From an uncultured Rubrivivax sp. (GTDB lineage Bacteria > Pseudomonadota > Gammaproteobacteria > Burkholderiales > Burkholderiaceae_C): a stretch of 11,729 nucleotides of DNA. Both the position numbers and the translations under genes were made by a program. The notes under the pieces were generated by a model. That model searched no databases. It was not told the origin of the DNA and was given only the letters and a program-made list of their open reading frames with translations. Where the stretch lies: the NCBI GenBank assembly GCA_937967345.1, contig CALBTN010000123.1:1-11729 (forward strand), read 5' to 3'. This document shows positions 6,472 to 11,729 of the stretch, piece after piece (position 1 is the first letter of the stretch; the number at the start of each line of letters is the position of its first letter).

Positions 6472-7047
6472 ATGTCACGCACCCTGATCGCTCGAACGCT
6501 GTCGGTCATCGGCCACCCGGCGCTGCTGATGCCGGCGTCGATCGCCACCGCGGCACGCATAGCCGATGCACCGCCACCGCTGCTGCGCCTGGCGGTGGGC
6601 TCGGCCGTGGCCGTGGCGGCCATCGTCGGCGTGTTCAGCCTGTGGCAGGTGCACACCGGCCGCTGGCGCCATGTGGACGCCTCGCTGCCCGGCGAGCGCC
6701 GCCAGCTCACCCGGCTGCTGGCCGCACTGCTGTGCGGCATCGCCGCGCTGGCCTGGGCCAGCGGTCAGGCGGTGCCGGTGGCGGCCGGGCCGCTGCTGGT
6801 GGCGCTGCCGGTGCTGGCCGCGCACGCGCTGCGCGGGCGCATGAAGCTGTCGCTGCATGCGGCCTATGCGGCCGTGGCTGCGCCGCTGCTGTGGCCGCAA
6901 CTGCCGCTCGTGGCCGCCGCGGTGTTTCTGGCGCTGGCCGTGGCCTGGTCGCGGCTGCAGTTGCGCCGCCACACCCGCGCCGAGGTGCTGGCCGGGTTGC
7001 TGCTGGGCGCGGGCGCGGGCGCGCTGCTGCGGGCGCTGCTGTCGTGA
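6472..7047 (+). CDS. PAP2-family membrane phosphatase
   Basis: The 191-residue integral membrane protein has several hydrophobic segments (about 39-60, 82-98, 102-120, 130-158 and 172-190). It shows a variant of the type 2 phosphatidic acid phosphatase signature: a degenerate first motif (RWRHVDASLPGERR, 64-77), SLH at 127-129 in place of PSGH, and SR-x5-H-x3-E with S160, R161, catalytic H167 and E171. Such proteins dephosphorylate lipid or prenyl phosphates at the membrane; the substrate here is unknown. The SLH and SR-x5-H core suggests it is still active, though the KX6RP motif is poor. I chose the ATG at 6472; an in-frame ATG at 6349 would add an unconserved Arg/Pro-rich tail. It is divergent from the NfnAB-like gene and converges on the lysR gene. 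Confidence 0.78.
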   Translation: MSRTLIARTLSVIGHPALLMPASIATAARIADAPPPLLRLAVGSAVAVAAIVGVFSLWQVHTGRWRHVDASLPGERRQLTRLLAALLCGIAALAWASGQAVPVAAGPLLVALPVLAAHALRGRMKLSLHAAYAAVAAPLLWPQLPLVAAAVFLALAVAWSRLQLRRHTRAEVLAGLLLGAGAGALLRALLS

Positions 7048-7055
7048 TGTGACGC

Positions 7056-7076
7056 GCGGCGCGGCCGCCGCGCCGC
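7056..7076. terminator. Strong GC hairpin after the PAP2 gene, possible terminator
   Basis: GCGGCGCGGC (7056-7065) and GCCGCGCCGC (7067-7076) are perfect complements around a single base, so about 8 bp can pair with a small loop. It starts nine bases after the PAP2 stop codon. There is no T-tract, so it may act as a stabilising 3' hairpin or a weak terminator. Confidence 0.35.
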
Positions 7077-7120
7077 CACCCCGGCGTAGCGGACCCCTTG
7101 GCGCGGCACGTTGGCGCCGA

Positions 7121-7286
7121 TCAGAGTCCGTGAAGTATTCCGGCGCGTCCGAGCGGGCGTCCGAAAGGGTGTCGATCCAGGCGCAAAGCACAGCCGTAGC
7201 CCGGGCTACGGCGAGCATTTGCAACGACGAGCGGCGCCGTTTCGGCGCGTTCGAGCGGGCGTGGCGGAATGCTTCACAGACTCTCA
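7121..7286. repeat. Nested imperfect inverted-repeat element of about 165 bases
   Basis: The two halves meet at 7202/7203 and are inverted copies of each other over nearly their full length. The core GCCGTAGCCC (7193-7202) pairs perfectly with GGGCTACGGC (7203-7212). The outer ends pair as AGAGTCCGTGAAGTATTCCG (7123-7142) against the complement of 7265-7284, with two mismatches. Between them, GCAAAG and GCATTTGC align imperfectly with small indels. Each arm also carries a direct copy of GGCGCGTNCGAGCGGGCGT (7142-7160 and 7243-7261, one difference). The element fills the gap between two convergent genes and touches the lysR stop. It has no coding potential I trust. It resembles a dispersed palindromic intergenic repeat or a small non-autonomous element; no target-site duplication is evident. 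Confidence 0.75.
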
Positions 7287-8189
7287 GGCCCAGTGCTGGC
7301 TCACCAGCTCGCGCACCAGCGCAATCGCCTGCTCCATCAGCCGACCGGCCGGCCGCTGCACCGAGGTCGCCAGCCGCAGCGTGGTGCTCAAGCGCGGCTT
7401 GCCTATGGGCCGTGCCATCAGCTGCTGTTCGTTGCCGCTGCGGCGTACGGCGTTGAGCGTCAACACCGCGTGGAAGCCGTCGTGCTGCACCAGGTCGAGG
7501 ATGGTCGGCACGCTTTCGATCTCCAGCGCGACGCGGGCCTCGAGCCCGGCGTCGGCCAGCGCGGCGTCGATCAGCATGCGCATCGAGTGCGGCCGCGGCG
7601 GAATCACCAGCTCGGTCGCGGCCAGTTGCGCCAGGCTGGCCGGCGCACCCACCAGCCGGTCGCGCGCCGAGGCCGGCCGCGCCCCGACCAGGTAGATCGG
7701 TTCGACGCGCAAGGCGCTCAGCTCGATGCCCGACTGCGACACGCCGCTGTAGACGAGCGCGAAGTCAACGCGCCCCACGGCCAGCCATTCCAGCAGGTGG
7801 TCGGACAGGCCCTCGACCACGCCGAAGCGGGCGTCGGGGAAACGCTCGCGAAAGCCGCGCACCAGCGGGCCGGCGAGGGTGCGGCTGACGCTGGGCGGCA
7901 GGCCGATCACCAGCCGGCCCGACACCGCGCCGCGCTGCTGCTCCAGGTCGAGCTGCGCGCGCCGTACCTGCTGCAGGATGCCGCGCGCATGGTCGAGAAG
8001 CCGCTTGCCCGCCGCGGTGAGCGTGACGCCGCGCCCGGTGCGCTGGAACAGCGTCTGGCGCACTTCGACTTCGAGGGCGCGCACCTGCCGGCTCAAGGCC
8101 GGCTGCGCGATGCTCAGGAACCGCGACGCCAGCGTGAAGCTGCCGAACTCGGCCACCTGCACGAAGTATTCGAGCTGCTTCAGGTCCAC
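7284..8189 (-). CDS. LysR-family transcriptional regulator, candidate regulator of the protocatechuate genes
   Basis: The 301-residue protein has an N-terminal winged helix-turn-helix (about 1-60: MDLKQLEYFVQVAEFGSFT, then AQPALSRQVRALE) and a periplasmic-binding-protein-like effector domain (about 90-295). This is normal LysR length and order. It starts at GTG (8189): the family's DLKQLEYF begins there, and the nearby ATG at 8200 is in another frame and meets a stop after six codons. No good ribosome site is visible. It lies 55 bases after the aldo/keto reductase on the same strand, at the tail of the lig operon rather than divergent from it. LysR proteins regulate 4,5-cleavage clusters elsewhere (PmdR in Comamonas, LigR in Sphingobium), so control of the lig genes is a reasonable inference, not shown. 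Its stop codon coincides with the edge of the inverted-repeat element. Confidence 0.9.
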   Translation of the reverse strand: MDLKQLEYFVQVAEFGSFTLASRFLSIAQPALSRQVRALEVEVRQTLFQRTGRGVTLTAAGKRLLDHARGILQQVRRAQLDLEQQRGAVSGRLVIGLPPSVSRTLAGPLVRGFRERFPDARFGVVEGLSDHLLEWLAVGRVDFALVYSGVSQSGIELSALRVEPIYLVGARPASARDRLVGAPASLAQLAATELVIPPRPHSMRMLIDAALADAGLEARVALEIESVPTILDLVQHDGFHAVLTLNAVRRSGNEQQLMARPIGKPRLSTTLRLATSVQRPAGRLMEQAIALVRELVSQHWA

Positions 8190-8244
8190 GCGGCGTCCAT
8201 GGCGGTAGCGGCGCAGTCGGCGGCGACGGCGTCCGGGCCGCGAC

Positions 8245-9249
8245 TCAGGGGAGGAACTCTTCGGTGTCGATCTCGGCCTGCGTCGCCGCGCTGTAGCGCG
8301 CGCCGGCGACGCTGTGGCGGTTGATCAGCGCGTCCAGCCGCTGCAGCACACCGCCATCCAGCGTCACCGCGTCGGCGCCGAGGTTGTCCTGCAGGTGCGC
8401 GGGCTGCGTCGTGCCCGGCAGCGCGACCAGCTCGTCGCCGCGCGACAGCACCCAGGCGATCGCCAGCTGCGCCATGCTGCAGCCGGCGTCGCGCGCGATC
8501 GCCGCGTAGCCGTCGAGCAGCTTCAGGTTGGCCGCGTAGTTGTCAGGCTGAAAGCGCGGCATGCCGCGGCGCAGGTCCTTCTCGTGCAGCAGCGACACGT
8601 CGCGCAGCGCGCCGGTGAGGAACGCGCGCGCGGTCGGGCTGAAGGCGACCAGCGCCGCGCCGATGTCGCGGCAGGCCTGCAGCACGCCGATCTCGACGTT
8701 GCGGCTGCACAGCGAATACTCCGACTGCACGGCCGCGATCGGGTGCACCGCGTGCGCACGCTTCAACGTCGCCGCCGACACTTCCGACAAGCCCAGCGCG
8801 CGCACCTTGCCATCGCGCACCAGTTCGGCCATCGCGCCGACCGAGTCCTCGATCGGCACGGCCTTGTCCCAGCGGTGCAGGTAGTACAGGTCGATGTGCT
8901 CGACGCCCAGGCGCTGCAGGCTGTCCTCGCAGTTGCGGCGGATCGCCTCGGGGCGGCCGTCGATCACGCGCTTGATGCCGTCGCCTGGAGACACCCCGGC
9001 CATGCCGCCCTTGCTGGCCAGCACGAGCTGGTCGCGCCGCGTCTTCAGCACGCGGCCGACCAGGGTTTCATTGGCGCCAAAGCCGTACAGCGCCGCGGTG
9101 TCGAGCATGGTCACGCCCAGGTCGAGCGCACGGTGCAGCAGCGCCTCGGCCACGTCCGCCGGCGGCGGCACGCCGTAGGCGTGGCTCAGGTTCATGCAGC
9201 CCAGGCTCACCGCCGAGACGCTGAACGGGCCGATGCGGCGCGTGCGCAC
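8245..9249 (-). CDS. Aldo/keto reductase in the protocatechuate operon
   Basis: The 334-residue NADPH-type reductase has the (beta/alpha)8 fold signature and a complete catalytic tetrad: D50 and Y55 in MLDTAALYGFGANE, K80 in LASKGG, and H125 in YYLHRWD. The late cofactor-binding region is present as VALPGTT. The Lys/Tyr context and length resemble the YakC/AKR13-type branch. The frame stays open far upstream through ligC, but homology starts at RTRRIGPFSVSAVSLGCM. The GTG at 9249, two bases after the ligC stop, is the only sensible start. The tight spacing puts it in the ligAB-ligC transcript. It could reduce an aromatic aldehyde feeding into protocatechuate or a ring-cleavage semialdehyde; neither role follows from sequence. 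It is not one of the standard 4,5-cleavage enzymes. Confidence 0.9.
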   Translation of the reverse strand: MRTRRIGPFSVSAVSLGCMNLSHAYGVPPPADVAEALLHRALDLGVTMLDTAALYGFGANETLVGRVLKTRRDQLVLASKGGMAGVSPGDGIKRVIDGRPEAIRRNCEDSLQRLGVEHIDLYYLHRWDKAVPIEDSVGAMAELVRDGKVRALGLSEVSAATLKRAHAVHPIAAVQSEYSLCSRNVEIGVLQACRDIGAALVAFSPTARAFLTGALRDVSLLHEKDLRRGMPRFQPDNYAANLKLLDGYAAIARDAGCSMAQLAIAWVLSRGDELVALPGTTQPAHLQDNLGADAVTLDGGVLQRLDALINRHSVAGARYSAATQAEIDTEEFLP

Positions 9250-9251
9250 GC

Positions 9252-10202
9252 TCAGGCGGCCAGCTGCCGCTCCAGCTTGTCCAGCACCTGGTAACACGGT
9301 AGCACCTGCGCGACGCTGGCATTGGGCTCGCGGCCCTCTTTGATGGCGGCGAAGAACTCGCGGTCCTGCAGCTCGATGCCGTTCATCGACACCGCCACCT
9401 TCGACACGTCGATCTTGTGCTCCTTGCCATCGAACAGGTCGTCGTAGCGTGCGAGGTAGGTGGCGCTGTCGCCGATGTAGCGGAAGAAGGTGCCCAGCGG
9501 GCCGTCGTTGTTGAAGCTCAAGCTCAGCGTGCAGATCGCGCCGTTGGCGGCCTTGAGCTGGATGCTCATGTCCATCGCGATGCCCAAGCTCGGGTGGATC
9601 GGCCCCTGCAGCGCGTGGGCCTGCACGACGGGTGAGCCGCACTGGTAGGCGAACAGGTCGACCGTGTGCGCCGCGTGGTGCCACAGCAGGTGGTCGGTCC
9701 AACTGCGCGGCTGGCCCAGCGCGTTCATGTTCGTGCGGCGGAAAAAATAGGTCTGCACGTCCATCTGCTGGATGTGGAACTCGCCCGCCTCGATGCGCTG
9801 GTGCACGAACTGGTGGCTGGGGTTGAAGCGCCGCGTGTGGCCGCACATCGCGACCAGCCCGGTCTTGTTCTGCAGCGCGACCACTTCGTCGCCGTCGCTG
9901 AGCTTGTCGCACAGCGGGATCTCGACCTGCACGTGCTTGCCGGCCTTCAGGCAGGCCAGCGTCTGCGCGGCGTGCATCTGCGTGGGCGTGCACAGGATCA
10001 CCGCGTCCACTTCCTTCAAGGACAGGCTGTCGGCCAGGTTCGTCGTGACGTGGCCGATGCCGTACTTGGCTGCCACCTCCTTGGTCTTGTCCAGGTCGCG
10101 GCTGATCAGCGACACCACCTCGACACCGTCGATCAGCTTGATGGCATCCAGATGCTTGATGCCGAAAGCGCCGGCGCCGGCGAGGGCCACCTTGATCGTC
10201 AT
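9252..10202 (-). CDS. ligC: 4-carboxy-2-hydroxymuconate-6-semialdehyde dehydrogenase (LigC/PmdC)
   Basis: LigC oxidises the cyclic hemiacetal of CHMS to 2-pyrone-4,6-dicarboxylate with NADP+ or NAD+ in the cytoplasm. The 316-residue protein belongs to the Gfo/Idh/MocA family: a Rossmann loop GAGAFG at 9-14, the CTPTQMHA segment at 71-78, VEIP at 93-96 in place of the family's usual EKP, GHTRRFNPSH at 121-130, and the TDHLLWHHAAHTVD block at 169-182. It matches the Sphingobium LigC sequence as I remember it over most of its length, so the assignment is more specific than family level. The ATG at 10202 overlaps the dioxygenase stop as ATGA, with GGAGA 7 bases upstream, indicating coupled translation. 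The aldo/keto reductase follows after two bases. Confidence 0.95.
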   Translation of the reverse strand: MTIKVALAGAGAFGIKHLDAIKLIDGVEVVSLISRDLDKTKEVAAKYGIGHVTTNLADSLSLKEVDAVILCTPTQMHAAQTLACLKAGKHVQVEIPLCDKLSDGDEVVALQNKTGLVAMCGHTRRFNPSHQFVHQRIEAGEFHIQQMDVQTYFFRRTNMNALGQPRSWTDHLLWHHAAHTVDLFAYQCGSPVVQAHALQGPIHPSLGIAMDMSIQLKAANGAICTLSLSFNNDGPLGTFFRYIGDSATYLARYDDLFDGKEHKIDVSKVAVSMNGIELQDREFFAAIKEGREPNASVAQVLPCYQVLDKLERQLAA

Positions 10203-11563
10203 GACTGGTTCTCCAGGATCAGATGGCCGACCGCGGTGTTGCTCGCCGGCACGTGGAAGAAGCGGTGCGCCACCTTGGGCTTGGGCCCGCCGGCGACGTC
10301 ACTCATCGCGCCACGCGCGATCAGCCACATCACCAGCTCGATGCCCTCGCTGCCGGCTTCGCGCACGTAATCGATGTGCGGCATGGTCGCCAAGTCGGCC
10401 GGGTCGGCGATCAGGCGGTCGAGGAACTTGTTGTCCCAAGCGGCGTTGATCAGCCCGGCACGCGGCCCTTGCAGCTGGTGGCTCATGCCGCCGGTGCCCC
10501 AGATCTGCACATTCAAGGGTTCGTCGTAGCTCTCGATCGCGCGGCGGATCGCCTGGCCCAGCTGGAAGCAGCGCCGCCCCGACGGCACCGGGTACTGCAC
10601 CACGTTGACGGCAAAGGGGATCACCTTGCACGGCCACGCGGCCGGCGAGCCACACATCAGGTTCAGCGGCACGGTCAGGCCGTGGTCGACCTTCAGCTCG
10701 TTGACGATGGTCAGGTCGAAGTCCTGCTGGATCACCGACTGCGCGATGTGCGAAGCCAACTGCGGGTGCCCGAAGACCTTGGGCACCGGGCGCGGGCCGT
10801 AACCCTCGTCAGCCGGCTCGAACTCGGCCGCGGTGCCGATGGCGAAGGTCGGGATCACGCCCAGGTCGAAGTTGGTGGCGTGATCGTTGTAGACGAGGAA
10901 GATCACGTCGGGCGTGTGCTGCTTCATCCACTGCTTGCTGGGCTCGAAGCCCTTGAACAGCGGCACCCAGTAAGGCTCCTGCGTCTTGCCCAGATCGACG
11001 GCCGCGCCGATGGCCGGCACGTGCGAGCTGTACACCGACGCGGTGATGCGTGCGTGGCCCGCGCCGGCGGCTTTGGACGGTTGCGCCGCCGCCTGCACCT
11101 TCGCGGCAAGCTGCTGCTGCGCCTTGTCTTCCCAGGCCTTCCAGGCCGCCGATTGCGACGCCGCGCCCTGTGCGTCGCCGTGCTCGCCGACGACGCGGTT
11201 GCCTTCGGGGCTGCGCCCGCCGCCCAGCATCATGTCGCGGTACTGCGCTTCGGTCATGCCGGTCATGCTGCCGGCCATCTGCTGGAACGACAGCCCGTCG
11301 GTGGCGCCCAGCTTGGACAGGAAGTAGATGTTTCCTCCGGTGCGCATCATCCAGTTCAGGTCGCGCGCACGCACCGCCGCGCGCTGCTCGTCGCTCATCG
11401 GCCACTCGGCCAGGTAGGCGTCCTCGTCGGCCTTGAAGCGCGTGCGGTTGTCGGCCTTCATCAGGGACATGCAGAACTGGTTCAGCCAGTAGCCTTTGCG
11501 CGACTGGTCGGCGTCGAAGATGGTCGTGCCAGGAACGTCGAGATAGGGTTTGTCCAGGGCCAT
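10199..11563 (-). CDS. ligAB: Protocatechuate 4,5-dioxygenase, fused alpha (LigA) and beta (LigB) subunits
   Basis: This Fe(II) class III extradiol dioxygenase cleaves protocatechuate between C4 and C5 to CHMS. The 454-residue protein is a fusion. Residues 1-125 match the small alpha subunit LigA (RKGYWLNQF at 22-30, MSLMKADNRTRFKADE at 32-47, GGNIYFLSKL at 76-85, GSMTGMT at 98-104). An Ala/Gln-rich linker spans about 126-168. Residues 169-454 match the catalytic beta subunit LigB. By alignment to LigB from memory, the iron ligands are His181, His228 and Glu409, and the catalytic base is His362 in GGMSHQLQGPRAG. The alpha-beta order resembles PcmA-type fusions and is the reverse of gallate dioxygenases, where the LigB-like part comes first. 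AAGGAG lies about 5 bases before the ATG, which is 14 bases after the ligI stop. Confidence 0.95.
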   Translation of the reverse strand: MALDKPYLDVPGTTIFDADQSRKGYWLNQFCMSLMKADNRTRFKADEDAYLAEWPMSDEQRAAVRARDLNWMMRTGGNIYFLSKLGATDGLSFQQMAGSMTGMTEAQYRDMMLGGGRSPEGNRVVGEHGDAQGAASQSAAWKAWEDKAQQQLAAKVQAAAQPSKAAGAGHARITASVYSSHVPAIGAAVDLGKTQEPYWVPLFKGFEPSKQWMKQHTPDVIFLVYNDHATNFDLGVIPTFAIGTAAEFEPADEGYGPRPVPKVFGHPQLASHIAQSVIQQDFDLTIVNELKVDHGLTVPLNLMCGSPAAWPCKVIPFAVNVVQYPVPSGRRCFQLGQAIRRAIESYDEPLNVQIWGTGGMSHQLQGPRAGLINAAWDNKFLDRLIADPADLATMPHIDYVREAGSEGIELVMWLIARGAMSDVAGGPKPKVAHRFFHVPASNTAVGHLILENQS

Positions 11564-11577
11564 CGGGGTCTCCTTGC

Positions 11578-11729
11578 TCAGGCCGCGACATCCGGCCAGT
11601 ACAGACGCATCGGGTTGGCCACCAGCAGCTTGTGCTGCAGCTCAGGGGTGGTCGCGATGTGCGGGATGAAATCGACCAGCAGGCCGTCGTCGGGCATGTG
11701 GTCCTTCAGGTTCGGGTGCGGCCAGTCGG
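11578..11729 (-). CDS. ligI: 2-pyrone-4,6-dicarboxylate lactonase (LigI), C-terminal end only
   Basis: The last 49 residues are visible on the minus strand, ending at the TGA at 11578-11580; the rest lies beyond the right edge. They open with DWPHPN, whose aspartate corresponds to the metal-independent catalytic Asp of LigI in the amidohydrolase superfamily, and continue with LKDHMPDDGLLVDF and a closing NPMRLYWPD, typical of this family's C-terminus. LigI hydrolyses 2-pyrone-4,6-dicarboxylate to oxalomesaconate, the step after LigC. The gene is immediately upstream of, and codirectional with, the fused dioxygenase, so the three steps from protocatechuate to oxalomesaconate are adjacent in one operon. 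Confidence 0.9.
   Translation of the reverse strand, partial: DWPHPNLKDHMPDDGLLVDFIPHIATTPELQHKLLVANPMRLYWPDVAA

Noticed and set aside
6475..7224. A 249-residue minus-strand open frame crossing the inverted-repeat element and the PAP2 gene
   Set aside because: It reads antisense to PAP2 for most of its length and gives Gln/Arg/His-rich low-complexity sequence.
7121..7286. The inverted-repeat element as an attachment site or integron site
   Set aside because: No integrase, tRNA or recombinase gene is present and the conserved short core sites are not recognisable.
8180..8200. ATG at 8200 as the lysR start
   Set aside because: That frame reads six codons and stops; the LysR helix-turn-helix is in the frame of the GTG at 8189.
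8245..9993. A 582-residue minus-strand open frame that could be read as a long reductase with an extra N-terminal domain
   Set aside because: Its first 248 residues are an out-of-frame reading of ligC, rich in Arg, Ala and Gln without motifs; the real reductase begins at the GTG at 9249.

Overview
The window is very GC-rich, densely packed chromosomal DNA. It looks like a betaproteobacterium of the order Burkholderiales (Rubrivivax/Leptothrix/Methylibium-like). This rests on the protein families, the base composition and a 4,5-cleavage protocatechuate cluster; no rRNA or other taxonomic marker is present, so the placement is an inference. I saw no tRNA, rRNA, CRISPR array, transposase or phage gene.

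Layout, left to right. (1) 1-977, plus strand: the last 54 codons of a Cys/Met-metabolism PLP enzyme (O-acetylhomoserine sulfhydrylase-like), overlapped by ATGA with an alpha/beta hydrolase. (2) 1023-2686, minus strand: wrbA followed by a patatin-like lipase, also joined by an ATGA overlap. The wrbA leader carries a LysR-type T-N11-A inverted repeat and a GTGTCG hexamer array. (3) 2687-3222: a 536-base stretch with no convincing gene. (4) 3223-6271, minus strand: a fused NfnA-NfnB type flavin/iron-sulfur NAD(P)H oxidoreductase followed 25 bases later by a rubrerythrin with its zinc-ribbon/rubredoxin part at the N-terminus, plausibly a peroxide-reducing or redox-balancing pair. (5) 6472-7047, plus strand: a small PAP2-family membrane phosphatase. 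(6) 7121-7286: a nested, imperfect, roughly 165-base inverted-repeat element lying between convergent genes and ending at the stop codon of a LysR regulator. (7) 7284-11729, minus strand: the protocatechuate 4,5-cleavage operon, transcribed ligI (partial) - fused ligA-ligB - ligC - aldo/keto reductase, with the LysR gene last.

How the aromatic genes work together: the fused LigA-LigB dioxygenase opens protocatechuate between C4 and C5 to 4-carboxy-2-hydroxymuconate semialdehyde (CHMS). LigC oxidises the CHMS hemiacetal to 2-pyrone-4,6-dicarboxylate, and LigI hydrolyses that lactone towards oxalomesaconate. The later hydratase and aldolase genes must lie outside the window, probably beyond the right edge. 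The aldo/keto reductase, two bases after ligC, is the unexplained member, and the LysR protein is the obvious candidate regulator. The points most worth a second look are the nested inverted-repeat element, the fused NfnAB-rubrerythrin pair, the alpha-beta order of the dioxygenase fusion, and the reductase inside the operon.
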